Of a stretch of 64,000 nucleotides of DNA, positions 52,156 to 60,811 are shown piece by piece. The position numbers and the translations under genes are program-made. The stretch is from positions 62,001 to 126,000 of the forward strand of contig NZ_MZXV01000050.1 of the NCBI RefSeq assembly GCF_003253745.1. Direction: 5' to 3'. Below the pieces are notes generated by a model, which saw only the letters and a list, made by a program, of their open reading frames with translations, was not told the origin of the DNA and ran no database searches. The DNA is from Mesorhizobium kowhaii. GTDB taxonomy: Bacteria; Pseudomonadota; Alphaproteobacteria; Rhizobiales; Rhizobiaceae. Position 1 is the first letter of the stretch. Each line of letters starts with the position of its first letter.

Positions 52156-53715
52156 ATGGATCATGTCCAGAGATCCAAGGCGGATTGCCACAGCCCTGCA
52201 TTCCCTGATGGCAACCGACCTTTCTCAACCATGGCAGCCTTGTTCCATGACACCCGTAAGAGGTCACGCTGCGCCACGATAAGCCTCATCCCGTTCTGTC
52301 TCATCCTGTTATTTGGTGCCCCAGCAAGGGGTCAATCGGAGACTGACGACAGGCTCGTCCCTCAAGACATTGTCGAGCTAAAGGTCTCGGGGTGGGATGC
52401 CTTGCGCGGCGGCGTTACTGAGGGCGCGGAGCTCACCGGTGCTTTTACGATCGGTACAGCCGGGACGCTAGATCTTCCGGTCATTGGGCACGTTCCGGCC
52501 GCGGGTCTGCGTGAGAGTGAATTGGCAAAGCTGATTACCGATCGCTTACAGGCCAGAAGTGGCTTCGACGTGCGTCCCGTCACGACCGTCCAGCGCAGGC
52601 AATCGGCAGCGTCTTCGGGCGGCGCCAAAGTCGAGGGACACCCGCCTGGGGCGCCACCAGACGTGAACGGTTCTCGCACATTGGTGGAGGCTGCCGCGAC
52701 CGGGCTAGAACAGGAACGATCCAAGACGGATGCGTCACTGCATGAACTATCGGCCGTTCGCAAGGAGCTTGAGGCGGCTCGCCAGCAAGCGTCTGCAGAT
52801 CGTCAGTCCGCAGACAAGTTTGAGCGAGTTCTTCGCAGCGAACTGGAAGCGGCGCGAGAAGAACTTGATGAGATGCGGCGCGTCACAGCCGACGCAGGCG
52901 TGCGGGCGCGTGCGATTGCAGAGGCGACGACTCTTCAAGGACAAGCCCTTGAAGAGCAGAAGCAAAGAGCCGAACGGCTCGCGCAGGATCTGGCGATGGC
53001 GCAGCGCGAAGTCGAAAGCTTGCAAGCCAAAGCCGCTCTCGCGATCCGCGAAAAGGCCGCCGCACTCGGAGCGCACCGGGCTGCGGAGGCTTCCCTGTCT
53101 GGAGCGAGGCGCGCGCTTGACCAGGAGCGGCAGAAGATCGAGCGCTTCGAACGCGATCTTGCCGCGGCACACCGATCTCTCGATGCTCTGGAGGCAAGCG
53201 GAAAACTGGCTGCGACTGCACAAGTGGCCGGCATTCAGGACCGCCAGGTTGCCGAGGCCGCTGCAAAGCGAGCCGGCGAAGCGCTCGCATTGGAACGCGG
53301 GAGAGCAGATGCTCTCGAGCGCGATCTCGATGCTGCTCGCCAGGATCGCGACGCGGCAAAAGACGAAGTCACCCGGCTCTCTGCTGCTTTGGAGCAACAG
53401 CGCGAAACGGCCGTTGGCCTGGCCCGCGACCTCGCTGCGGCGCGCAACGAAACCGACATCCTGAAAGCTCGCGATGCGCCTCGCGATCAGCGCATCGAGC
53501 CCGCTCCCAAAGCACCCGCCGGTGATCGCGCAGGCCCACGTACCAGTGCACTCGCAGGGAAACGGGCTCGATCAGCCCGTGAGCCCGAAGGGCGAGAAAT
53601 CCGCAAAGTTGCGGTCCGCAAGTCACCGCAACCTGTTCGGCTGACGACGATTAGCCTTCCCGCCGCGTTGCTCCCGACGCGGGCGCCATTGCGCACAGCA
53701 CAAGGAATATGGTGA
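52156..53715 (+). CDS. Polysaccharide-export-domain protein with long coiled coil
   Basis: About 519 residues from the ATG at 52156, 8 bases after GGAGG. A signal-type segment (ISLIPFCLILLFGAPARG) is followed by a Wza/Poly_export-type domain (LVPQDIVELKVSGWDAL, FTIGTAGTLDLPVIGHV, LAKLITDRLQARSGF). From about residue 185 to 440 it is an alanine/glutamate/arginine-rich coiled coil with heptads (LEAAREELDEMRR, QKIERFERDLAAAHRSLDAL). The tail is basic. Export domains normally build outer-membrane polysaccharide channels; the coiled coil is unusual. The stop overlaps the ATG of the next gene (TGATG), so the two are coupled. Confidence 0.75.
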   Translation: MDHVQRSKADCHSPAFPDGNRPFSTMAALFHDTRKRSRCATISLIPFCLILLFGAPARGQSETDDRLVPQDIVELKVSGWDALRGGVTEGAELTGAFTIGTAGTLDLPVIGHVPAAGLRESELAKLITDRLQARSGFDVRPVTTVQRRQSAASSGGAKVEGHPPGAPPDVNGSRTLVEAAATGLEQERSKTDASLHELSAVRKELEAARQQASADRQSADKFERVLRSELEAAREELDEMRRVTADAGVRARAIAEATTLQGQALEEQKQRAERLAQDLAMAQREVESLQAKAALAIREKAAALGAHRAAEASLSGARRALDQERQKIERFERDLAAAHRSLDALEASGKLAATAQVAGIQDRQVAEAAAKRAGEALALERGRADALERDLDAARQDRDAAKDEVTRLSAALEQQRETAVGLARDLAAARNETDILKARDAPRDQRIEPAPKAPAGDRAGPRTSALAGKRARSAREPEGREIRKVAVRKSPQPVRLTTISLPAALLPTRAPLRTAQGIW

Positions 53716-54647
53716 TGCGCAAGTATCTGGCTGTCGCATTGGCGATCGCAGTTGCGATCGGGCCTGCTTCGGCTCTTGGTGAGGGCCTTGGAGGCAAAGT
53801 CGGTGGTATCGGAGTCGGCGCCGGTCTCGGCGTTGGCTCGAACGGCGCCTCCGTCGGTGTTGGTGCGAGCGTCGACGGAATCGGGGGAGCAACCGTTGGA
53901 GGGTCGGTCGACACGAGCAAGGGATCGGCGGGCCTTGGAGGCAACGTCGGTGGCATCGGGGTCGGCGCCGGTCTGGGCGTCGACTCGAACGGCGCCTCCG
54001 TCGGTGTTGGCGCGAGCGTCGACGGAATCGGGCGAGCAAACGTTGGAGGGTCGGTCGGCACGAGCAACGGATCGCTTGGCCCCAACGTTGGAGCCGGTGC
54101 CAACCTCGGCGGCGTAAGCGGCGGCCTTTCGGCAGGCCCCAGTGCGGGAGACGAATCAGCCGGTGCTGGCGCAGCTCCGGGCGGTACGGCAAGTGGTCGA
54201 GCGAGCGCTGCGTTGGGGGGTACCACAACAGGGCCAGCGAGTGTCGGTGCCGGCAAGAAGACGGCCGCCAAAGTCGTGAACAGGGGCATGCGATACGCAA
54301 TCGACCTGCCACGCAGCCTCTGGCCTTCCAGAGGTGGTCGCGACACGTTCAGGCAGAGCACCACAGGTTATCCCTTACGGCTCCAGGTGCCGTTAAAGGC
54401 GATACCTGGCACCCCGCCTGCCGTGGTTCGCGTCTGCCGTCAGGCGATCATGTCGGCTGCGAAGCCACTTGGTGCCGTGCGTGTGCACGTAGCCAGCGCA
54501 GGTGCCCTGCGCCGGCATCGTCGCGGCGCCCTCACCGCACCGATTGAGGTGCGGATAGACTATGCAAGACAAGGCGGTATCGAGGTTCGGCAGGCGCGGG
54601 TCGGATGTCGCCTCGACGCGGCGGGTTGGGTCGTCGCGGTGATATAG
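53715..54647 (+). CDS. Secreted glycine-rich tandem-repeat protein
   Basis: A 310-residue protein from the ATG at 53715 with a signal peptide (MRKYLAVALAIAVAIGPASA). Residues 24-121 are two 49-residue repeats of GGIGVGAGLGV and GASVGVGASVDGIG type, followed by a glycine/serine/alanine linker. The C-terminal 80 residues form a distinct domain with two cysteines (VVRVCRQAIMSAA, VRQARVGCRLDAAG) and a final strand. Glycine-rich repeats suggest a surface or matrix protein; the coupled upstream export-type gene supports secretion. No family is recognised. Confidence 0.75.
   Translation: MRKYLAVALAIAVAIGPASALGEGLGGKVGGIGVGAGLGVGSNGASVGVGASVDGIGGATVGGSVDTSKGSAGLGGNVGGIGVGAGLGVDSNGASVGVGASVDGIGRANVGGSVGTSNGSLGPNVGAGANLGGVSGGLSAGPSAGDESAGAGAAPGGTASGRASAALGGTTTGPASVGAGKKTAAKVVNRGMRYAIDLPRSLWPSRGGRDTFRQSTTGYPLRLQVPLKAIPGTPPAVVRVCRQAIMSAAKPLGAVRVHVASAGALRRHRRGALTAPIEVRIDYARQGGIEVRQARVGCRLDAAGWVVAVI
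53784..54077 (+). repeat. Two tandem 147-base coding repeats
   Basis: Unit 1 (53784-53930) and unit 2 (53931-54077) both start GGCCTTGGAGGCAA and are close to 90 percent identical. Each encodes one 49-residue glycine-rich repeat. High identity at DNA level points to recent duplication and possible length variation between strains. Confidence 0.85.
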
Positions 54648-54725
54648 GTAGATAAATCTGTGCGGTGTCCGACGTCTCACTGGCGCTGACGCCGGATCTG
54701 CGAATGATGTCCGTTCCCGTCCTGA

Positions 54726-55015
54726 TCAGTCTCGGCCGGGATGCCGCGTCGTGACCTCCTGGACGGATCCACGCATTGCCATCGGGATCGCTGAAGGCGA
54801 AAAACGACCCGTAACTCGTGCGTTTGGGGTCGGGGCCCGGGATCCGCGCCTCAGGAGGGACCGGAGCGCCATGCCACATGTCGCTCGCTTCAATGCCACG
54901 GCGGGCGAGATCGTCATGGGCCGCGACAATGTCAGAAACGACGAGCGTCGCGAAGGCCGAGCCAGGGGCGGCCGGCGTCAATCCCGTGCCGAACGTGATG
55001 GAACAGCCGGAACCC
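54726..55015 (-). pseudogene. VOC/glyoxalase-family remnant with frameshift
   Basis: A minus-strand frame reads GSGCSITFGTGLTPAAPGS, ATLVVSDIVAAHDDLARRGI and YGSFFAFSDPDGNAWI, the second half of a VOC-fold protein. The natural ending VQEVTTRHPGRD is in the next frame, so one base has been gained or lost near 54765. The first half of the fold is missing. The remaining 54648-55418 stretch holds no intact gene. Confidence 0.7.
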
Positions 55016-55418
55016 GGGGGCGACCCCGACCCGGCTCCGCGGGGCGCGTGAATCCGCCGTTGTCGCTCACCTCGCAACGCACCCAGCCGCAGGCTTTGGC
55101 GATCGAGACCCGGATGGCGCCCGGCCCATTGGCCGATCAGACCAAAGCAGAGGGGATTGGTCTATTGGACCTAGGTGTCGCCGACACCTCGACAAGGCCT
55201 GGCGCAGCGCGCCCTCGGTCGGAGATTGCGAGGCTTGCCCGAGAGTCGTGCTCATCCTCACCTGGCTGGCGAAGGAGCCGGCCCTTCATCGTCCATCATC
55301 CGGTCTCGGTGGGCCTTGACGGTATGCAGGAGACACTGAAATGGCCTGCACAGCAGTGCATTACGGGTCTTTTGTCGGGACCGCAAATCTCAAATTGTTG
55401 TTATGGTATTGAAATCGC

Positions 55419-55465
55419 TGGTACGCCCAAGGGGAATCGAACCCCTGTTACCGCCGTGAAAGGGC
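55419..55465 (-). other. 3' half of tRNA-Glu (UUC): left attachment site of an island
   Basis: On the minus strand the sequence runs from the anticodon loop (CTTTCAC, anticodon TTC) through GGCGGTAA, the T arm AGGGG-TTCGATT-CCCCT, the acceptor strand TGGGCGT and an encoded ACCA end. The 5' half of the tRNA is absent: the sequence right of 55465 is unrelated. Integrases that target tRNA genes leave exactly such a 3' copy at one end of the element. The intact tRNA-Glu should lie at the other end, to the right of the window. Confidence 0.85.
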
Positions 55466-55609
55466 TGACTTTTCGGTGTAGTAGCGTCCGCTCAAGTGTG
55501 CGGAAGTCCAGCTTTTGCAAGACATTCGTTCTCTAGCGTCCGCCGATGTACACGGGCGTATATTCGACGTATATTCGACGTGTTTTCAAAATCGGAAGGC
55601 GAAAACACG

Positions 55610-56986
55610 ATGGCAAAGACCCTCAACGAAGCCCCGATCACTACGGCAAGCGCTCGCTCGAAACTGGCGGCCGGGGAATATCCTCGGCGCCTCGATGCGG
55701 ATGCGGCTGTCTGGTACCGAAAGGGCAAACGAGGTGGCGTCTGGTTTGCCCGCTGGCGCAACTGGGGAGAAGGCGCCAACTACCTGCAGCTGTCCGTCGG
55801 CCCCGCGAATGACGTTAATGACAAGCCGACGGAAGGCCTGCTAACCTTCCATCAGGCAGAGACGCTTGCCCGCCAGATCGTTCAACAGGCTCGCCAGGAG
55901 CAAAAAGCTGTCGCAGTTGGTCCGGCTCTGACGGTGCGGGGAGCAGTCGAAGCCTATATTGCCGAGCGCGATGCGCGGGAAAGCCGCCGGAAGGGCCGTG
56001 CAGTGCGTTCAGACGCCGGCCAGCGACTTGGGCGGTATGTCCTCGGGCAGGACAAGCGCGGCAGTCAGGAAGCTATTTCCGCAGCGCCGTTGGCCTCGGT
56101 GACCTTGCACATGTTGAAGGAAAGCGATCTCCTTACGTGGCGGGCAGATTTGCCTGAAGAATTGAAGGGCTCGACCGAGCAACGGCTGATCAACGATCTG
56201 AAGGCAGCGCTCAACGGGGCATACGCCACGCATCGGGAGCGGTTAGAGCCGACACTGCCCGCCGTCATCAAGCACGGTCTCAAGGCCGAGAAGTCGGACA
56301 GTGACGACGCCGTGCCGCTTGCGCGTGATAATCAGATATTGACGGTGGCTCAAGTGGGGACGGTGATCAGCGCCGCCCGTGAGATCGACGCGGAGCAGGA
56401 TTGGGACGGTGACCTATTTCGTTTTGTCGTAGTCCTGGCAGCGACCGGAGCGCGGTTTTCCCAGATCGCCCGCATGAGGGTCGGCGACGTGCAGCGAGCG
56501 CAAGGGCGCCTGATGATTCCAAGCTCGCGCAAGGGTAGGGGAGGCAAGATTGCCGGCGTACCCTATCCAGTCGGCAAGGACGTGCTGGACGCGCTGCTAC
56601 CGGCCACGGCTCGGCGGAGAAACGATGAAATTCTATTGGAGCGCTGGCGCAGCAAACAGGTTGCCGGATCGATTGGCTGGGAGCGCGCTGGCCGCGCCCC
56701 GTGGCAGTCACCGAGCGAATTGCAGCGACCCTGGAACGATGTCCGGCAACGGGCGCGAATGCCGGCGGTGATCCCCTATGGGCTGCGGCATAGTTCGATC
56801 GTGCGAGGCATCCGGGCGAACCTGCCGATCAGGCTTGTTGCGGCTCTACATGACACCTCCGTTCCCATGATTGAAAGACACTACGGCCGGTGGATTGTCG
56901 ATGGCCTCGAAGATCTGGCGGCCAAGGCGATTGTGCCGCTGGTGCCGACCCAGGACAACGGAAACGTCATCCGAATCGGGGGGTGA
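55610..56986 (+). CDS. Tyrosine recombinase/integrase of the tRNA-Glu island
   Basis: A 458-residue integrase from the ATG at 55610, after GGAAGG. An N-terminal SAM-like/core-binding part (YIAERDARESRRKGRAV) precedes the catalytic domain with VVLAATGARFSQIARMRVGD (first arginine), SSRKGRGGK (lysine), IPYGLRHSSIVRGIRANLP (histidine, arginine) and MIERHYGRW (tyrosine). It lies 145 bases from the tRNA-Glu fragment, the usual integrase-att spacing, so it very likely inserted this island. Confidence 0.92.
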   Translation: MAKTLNEAPITTASARSKLAAGEYPRRLDADAAVWYRKGKRGGVWFARWRNWGEGANYLQLSVGPANDVNDKPTEGLLTFHQAETLARQIVQQARQEQKAVAVGPALTVRGAVEAYIAERDARESRRKGRAVRSDAGQRLGRYVLGQDKRGSQEAISAAPLASVTLHMLKESDLLTWRADLPEELKGSTEQRLINDLKAALNGAYATHRERLEPTLPAVIKHGLKAEKSDSDDAVPLARDNQILTVAQVGTVISAAREIDAEQDWDGDLFRFVVVLAATGARFSQIARMRVGDVQRAQGRLMIPSSRKGRGGKIAGVPYPVGKDVLDALLPATARRRNDEILLERWRSKQVAGSIGWERAGRAPWQSPSELQRPWNDVRQRARMPAVIPYGLRHSSIVRGIRANLPIRLVAALHDTSVPMIERHYGRWIVDGLEDLAAKAIVPLVPTQDNGNVIRIGG

Positions 56987-56988
56987 AA

Positions 56989-57534
56989 GTGACGCGCACG
57001 GGCCTCATCACAGAGCCTACCGATTGGACCGACGATATATGGCAGAAGTTGCTTCTGGAACATGAACCCGGCAAGCGCCGCAAGGTTGGCCGCCCGCGGA
57101 ACTGGAGGAAGGACATTGCGCTAATCATCGACGTCAACCGCCTGAAGCTGGAGCGGAGCCGTTCTGATAGCGAGGCCATTCACGTTCTGACCACGTCGCA
57201 ACGGTTCGCGGGACGATGGAGTGGCGAGAATGAGTTGACCCTTCGAAACAGGCTGAGCGCTGCGCGCAAGGATAGGGCAATCGAAGTGATACTGGAGCGG
57301 GCCCAAGGCCTCGGTGTCGATCTTTCGGCGCTGGTCGACCAGACAGATCTGATCAAGAAGCGCGGCGGTCCAACGCCAAATGAGGCGAAGGCTGCAGACA
57401 ATGCGGAGAAAAAGCCGGAAACGGTCGCAGCCCAACCACCGAAGCCGCCGAAACCAAAGGCCGAAAAGCCGGAAGAAGAGGCGACGAGGGCGGAACGGGA
57501 AGCGCTCGCCTTAGCCAGGGCCATGTTCCAGTAG
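56989..57534 (+). CDS. Hypothetical island protein with proline/lysine-rich linker
   Basis: A 181-residue protein starting with a GTG at 56989, two bases after the integrase stop, so probably co-transcribed. The first half (WTDDIWQKLLLEHEPGKRRK, FAGRWSGENELTLRNRLS) is basic and may bind DNA. The end has a KPPKPKAEKPEEEATRAE linker. I do not recognise a family; such proteins commonly follow integrases in rhizobial islands. Confidence 0.6.
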   Translation: MTRTGLITEPTDWTDDIWQKLLLEHEPGKRRKVGRPRNWRKDIALIIDVNRLKLERSRSDSEAIHVLTTSQRFAGRWSGENELTLRNRLSAARKDRAIEVILERAQGLGVDLSALVDQTDLIKKRGGPTPNEAKAADNAEKKPETVAAQPPKPPKPKAEKPEEEATRAEREALALARAMFQ

Positions 57535-57701
57535 GGCTTGGGGAGCTGGCCGATTTTGACAGAAATTAGAAGCACGGAATTTCCATGATGGTTTTTAGCT
57601 TCAAACCACAATTTTAAAATAGCCGACCTCTCACCGTTCAGAATTGCGGCAGAGTTGGCTCCTCATGCTCCACGAACTGCAAAAGCCAGTGGAGCATCCC
57701 A

Positions 57702-57974
57702 ATGAACGAAAGACTTGGTTATTCCGCCGAGGAAGCCGCGAAATTATCCGGCATCGGCCGCACCCGCATCTTCGCGGCGATCAGCAACGGGCGTCTCATT
57801 GCCCACAAATTCGGCCGGCGCACGATCATCCTGCACTCCGATCTCGAACGCTTCTTGGCGTCGCTACCCATTCGCGAGCCGATCGCTCGCGACCCCGCGT
57901 CCGGCTCAACGCCCGCTGAAGCGCTGGCCGCAGCGCTACCCATTCGCGAGCCTAAAGACGAGGCGGTCGCATGA
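57702..57974 (+). CDS. Excisionase-like MerR-type helix-turn-helix protein
   Basis: A 90-residue protein with LGYSAEEAAKLSGIGRTRIF and AISNGRLIAHKFGRRTIIL, the winged HTH_17/excisionase pattern, then DLERFLASLP. The C-terminus repeats ALPIREP twice. Xis-type proteins of this size direct the integrase toward excision. It overlaps the next gene by ATGA. Confidence 0.8.
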   Translation: MNERLGYSAEEAAKLSGIGRTRIFAAISNGRLIAHKFGRRTIILHSDLERFLASLPIREPIARDPASGSTPAEALAAALPIREPKDEAVA

Positions 57975-58219
57975 GCGCGTCCGTTCCGATCGCGACCATG
58001 GAACGCTGGGCACGAAAGTGCTTGAAAATAGCTAAAAACTGCGGGGTCGTCGAGCCGTTGCCCTGCGAAGGATGCGGCGCCCGTGACGTCTTCGCCCACC
58101 AGCTCGACCTTAACCGGCCCTTGATCGTCAAATGGCTTTGCGCAAGGTGCGAGCCGTGCCCGAGAGGGGCAACCGTCGACATCGCCATGCTGGCGCCCGC
58201 CGGTGCGGGGGCACGCTAA
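57971..58219 (+). CDS. Small zinc-ribbon-like protein
   Basis: An 82-residue protein with CEGCGARDVFAHQLD and LCARCEPCPRG, giving CxxC...CxxC plus a histidine: a possible zinc ribbon. The ATG overlaps the excisionase stop codon, so they are coupled. Function unknown; many rhizobial islands carry such a gene between Xis and the winged-helix protein. Confidence 0.65.
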   Translation: MSASVPIATMERWARKCLKIAKNCGVVEPLPCEGCGARDVFAHQLDLNRPLIVKWLCARCEPCPRGATVDIAMLAPAGAGAR

Positions 58220-58231
58220 TAGGGGAGCGGC

Positions 58232-58843
58232 ATGATCGACAAAGGCCGAGCCCGCAAAGGCAAGCGCACAACGATCAGCGGCCAGTTCGCTTGGCGGCTG
58301 ATCGAGATGGAGGAATCCCCCGCCTACCGGGCGCTATCGCTATCCGGGCACCGTATCCTGGCTCGGCTCGAGATCGAGCTTGGCCACCATGGCGGCAACG
58401 ACAATGGAAAGCTTCCGACCACCTACGACGACTTCGAGGAATACGGAATCCATCGCCATGCGATCGCCCCAGCCATCCGAGAGGTGGTCGCGCTGGGATT
58501 CGTCGAGATCACTCAAGCGGGCAGGGCCGGCAATGCGCAATGGCGACAATCGAACAAATTTCGGCTCACGTATCGCCCGACCGATCTCACCGAGCCGACC
58601 AATGACTGGCGGGAGATAGAGACCGTCGAAGCGGCTGAACTGCTGGCCAGGGCGGCGCGTCAGGCTTTTGAGAAGCCGTCCTCTAAAAAACAAAAGTCCA
58701 GTGGCGGAAAACGCCAAAACTCAGTGCGGAAACCGCACCACAAAACGGGAATCACTAGTGCGGAAACCGCCACTACAGGCCATAGTGCGGAAACCGCCAC
58801 TACATCTATATTTCGGGGGGGTAGCAGCCATGCACGAGCATGA
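58232..58843 (+). CDS. Winged-helix replication-initiator-like island protein
   Basis: A 203-residue protein. The conserved part is LSLSGHRILARLEIELGHHG, TYDDFEEYGIHRHAIAPAIREV and ALGFVEITQAGRAGNA, a winged-helix pattern seen in many rhizobial integrative elements. The C-terminus is a lysine-rich linker plus a repeated SAETATT peptide that is encoded by the iteron-like DNA repeats at 58700-58804. A Rep-like role is inferred from the fold and these repeats, not proven. Confidence 0.65.
   Translation: MIDKGRARKGKRTTISGQFAWRLIEMEESPAYRALSLSGHRILARLEIELGHHGGNDNGKLPTTYDDFEEYGIHRHAIAPAIREVVALGFVEITQAGRAGNAQWRQSNKFRLTYRPTDLTEPTNDWREIETVEAAELLARAARQAFEKPSSKKQKSSGGKRQNSVRKPHHKTGITSAETATTGHSAETATTSIFRGGSSHARA
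58700..58804. repeat. Iteron-like direct repeats with GCGGAAACCGC palindrome
   Basis: Three copies of AGTGCGGAAACCGC (58723, 58757, 58784; the last two identical over 21 bases) and one degenerate copy (58700) are spaced 23, 34 and 27 bases apart. Each holds the dyad GCGG-AAA-CCGC. They sit inside the end of the winged-helix gene. This looks like a Rep or regulator binding array and a candidate origin. Confidence 0.65.
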
Positions 58844-59120
58844 TGGCGTTCCGCTATTCGAGTGGCAGCCTGCAGCGAAAGTGATCTTGTTCCCGATGGT
58901 CAAGCGTGTCGGCCGCATCCGCGATGTTGCCGCCAAGACGCTCGCCAAGCCGACCCTCCGCGCGGCTCAGTCCTATCGAGACCAGGTGACGGATGCCCTG
59001 ATCCAGCAGATGTCCGGCGCCGGCATCGGCGAGGCCGAGCAGGACGAGCAACTCGGCGCCTTCTGGTCGGCTGTGCAGGCGGAGATCGCCCGGCAGACCT
59101 ATCACGGTCAGCGCGTATGA
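58830..59120 (+). CDS. DUF6074 family protein
   Basis: A 96-residue protein from the ATG at 58830 (GGGGGGG upstream). PLFEWQPAAKVILFPMVKRV at the start, then SYRDQVTDALIQQMSGAGI and LGAFWSAVQAEIAR, is the DUF6074 pattern. It overlaps the end of the winged-helix gene by 14 bases. Function unknown; typical of rhizobial islands. Confidence 0.75.
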   Translation: MHEHDGVPLFEWQPAAKVILFPMVKRVGRIRDVAAKTLAKPTLRAAQSYRDQVTDALIQQMSGAGIGEAEQDEQLGAFWSAVQAEIARQTYHGQRV

Positions 59121-59260
59121 CGGCATATCGCGCCGCCTCCGGCCGGATCGAGACCGCGCTCTACTGCTTTGCGCAAGCCGTCGAGCTGGTGCCACATCCG
59201 CAGATTCTGCCCCAGCACCAGGCCGTCCATGACGTAAGCGGACACCCTCCGGCGACATAG
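59117..59260 (+). CDS. Possible 47-residue protein
   Basis: A short frame starting with an ATG that overlaps the DUF6074 stop (ATGA at 59117-59120). It reads MTAYRAASGRIETALYCFAQ, then VELVPHPQILPQHQ. The coupling arrangement is the only support; no family is recognised. Confidence 0.35.
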   Translation: MTAYRAASGRIETALYCFAQAVELVPHPQILPQHQAVHDVSGHPPAT

Positions 59261-59417
59261 CAGCGCAGTCCAAGGTCGAGGCGGCTGGGTTCACAGTAGG
59301 CCCGGTGCGAAGTTTCAGGCACTCGCGATTTCGCCGCTGGCGGGCCGGGATCTCGGCTGGGGCGGTTGCCGGGGACCGGGTTGGTGGCGTTGTAAGCGGC
59401 AAGGGGTCGGTCCCGCC

Positions 59418-60152
59418 ATGTTGCCTTCAGTGCTCAGAGAATCGTCAGTGCTGGTCCTTACATTGATGTCAGATTTGGTTCGGGAGATGATGGTGATCCA
59501 TAGCGGCAACCAGGTTCGGATCGACGCATCTGCGTATTCTGCCCGCAGAAGCGGCAGCATGTCCGGCTGCAGACAGGACGAGAAAAGAGCCCTAGCAGCC
59601 TGGGGTTTACTTGGAGAGGCGCTGAAGAGCTCCTTCGAAGCCTTCGACGGCTCTTCAGACGCAAGGAAGAGGTCTTCGAAGCCTGCACTAGATAATCCAA
59701 GGCACGAGAGATTCTGCCAGCTCCGTGCATACGGGTGGCCGGCGTACAAGGCATACCAACAGGCGGGCTTCAAATGTTCCAAGCAAACGGCCTTCGCGAA
59801 CTCTTCGCGGCTGCTAAGAAGTGCTAAGATTTCGAGCCGTATTCGCGAGTTGGTCGAGGAGTTCGCCGATGCGGTAATCGTCACGCGCGAGTGGCTCGCC
59901 GCGGAACTGGACTGCGCGATTGCGGTGGCGCATCAGCGCGGGCAGCCGGCTGCGGCAATCTCCGCCATCATGGCCAAGGCGAAACTGTTTGGTCTGATCG
60001 GGAGCAAGCGTGCCGACACCAACAACGACCTCAACCCCTATTCTCAGACTAGCTCGGACGAACTGATCTACCAGATCAACTCCATGGCCAATGAGATCGC
60101 TCCGCACAAAGGAAAGGAGAGTCCCCAGCCCCAGGGCGTATGGAGACGGTGA
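59418..60152 (+). CDS. Terminase small subunit-like protein
   Basis: The frame encodes 244 residues. From about residue 90 it has NPRHERFCQLRAYGWPAYKA, YQQAGFKCSKQTAFANSSRL and ISSRIRELVEEFADA, the terminase-2-type helix-turn-helix region that recognises phage packaging sites. The first 80 residues are not recognised, so the true start may be an internal ATG at about 59487. No large subunit follows, so this is an isolated gene in the island, perhaps part of a satellite-like or decayed phage element. Confidence 0.7.
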   Translation: MLPSVLRESSVLVLTLMSDLVREMMVIHSGNQVRIDASAYSARRSGSMSGCRQDEKRALAAWGLLGEALKSSFEAFDGSSDARKRSSKPALDNPRHERFCQLRAYGWPAYKAYQQAGFKCSKQTAFANSSRLLRSAKISSRIRELVEEFADAVIVTREWLAAELDCAIAVAHQRGQPAAAISAIMAKAKLFGLIGSKRADTNNDLNPYSQTSSDELIYQINSMANEIAPHKGKESPQPQGVWRR

Positions 60153-60174
60153 TATCCCGAGTTTCTCGTTGAGG

Positions 60175-60519
60175 TCAGGCTAGTCTGATAACGGTGACTC
60201 CGAGCTTCTCGGCGAGGGAACATGTGTACCAGGTTCCGCCGCCGCCCGGGAATCCGACGACCAGATCGGGCTTACCGTCGCGCAGCATTCGTTCGTTGCG
60301 GATCAACGCGGCATGTCTGCCTTCGCCCTTCCAGTCGGCAGGAAACACCATCAGTTCAACGCCTCTCGCACGCGCCCACTCACCAGCAATGCGATCTACA
60401 CCCCTCGCGTCGCCCTCGATAACGACCTCGAAATGATGCTGCGCGTGCAGGCGATCGAGCTCTGCGTGGACGAAAGCGTGATCCGTGAAATCTCGACCTC
60501 CGCAGACAAGCACCTTCAC
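60175..60519 (-). CDS. DUF2493 (SLOG-superfamily) protein
   Basis: A 114-residue protein with MKVLVCGGRDFTDHAFVHAE, VIEGDARGVDRIAGEWARA and VGFPGGGGTWYTCSLAE, the Rossmann-like SLOG nucleotide-binding pattern of DUF2493. SLOG proteins bind or process nucleotide-derived signals. It is alone on the minus strand, convergent with the terminase-like gene, and is common on phages and islands. Confidence 0.88.
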   Translation of the reverse strand: MKVLVCGGRDFTDHAFVHAELDRLHAQHHFEVVIEGDARGVDRIAGEWARARGVELMVFPADWKGEGRHAALIRNERMLRDGKPDLVVGFPGGGGTWYTCSLAEKLGVTVIRLA

Positions 60520-60811
60520 ATGCGCCCCCTTCGCTGGACACGTCGATAGAGATATGCCTGTTCTTAATTTCGTTTGTCGATATTTACTTCGTGCCTCAGG
60601 CGAGGAAGTGCCCTTGAACGCGCACCGACCGGGGAATTCGCCCCGTAAAGGCCGATGCTCCCCGCCGCGGTACCGCGCCCTCGATGAGACATGCCAGTCT
60701 GCGAGGACAGCAGGTCAGCGGGATAAGTCCGCGTCAGCCGTAGGTTCTCATCAAGGGCTTCTTTCGCGCGGAGGAGTGGCCTGGGCCCCGAACAGCGCGA
60801 CAGTTAAACCG

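Noticed and set aside
53784..54077. CRISPR or iteron-type DNA repeat
   Set aside because: The repeats are in frame, exactly 147 bases, and encode glycine-rich protein units with no spacers.
55419..55500. Complete tRNA-Glu gene
   Set aside because: Only the anticodon-to-CCA half is present; no D arm or 5' acceptor strand is found to the right.
54751..55536. 261-codon plus-strand frame
   Set aside because: It crosses the antisense of a VOC relic and the tRNA-Glu fragment; it has no ribosome site or family match.
58700..58804. CRISPR array
   Set aside because: Repeats are short, unevenly spaced by only 2-13 bases beyond the unit, and inside a coding sequence; no cas genes are nearby.
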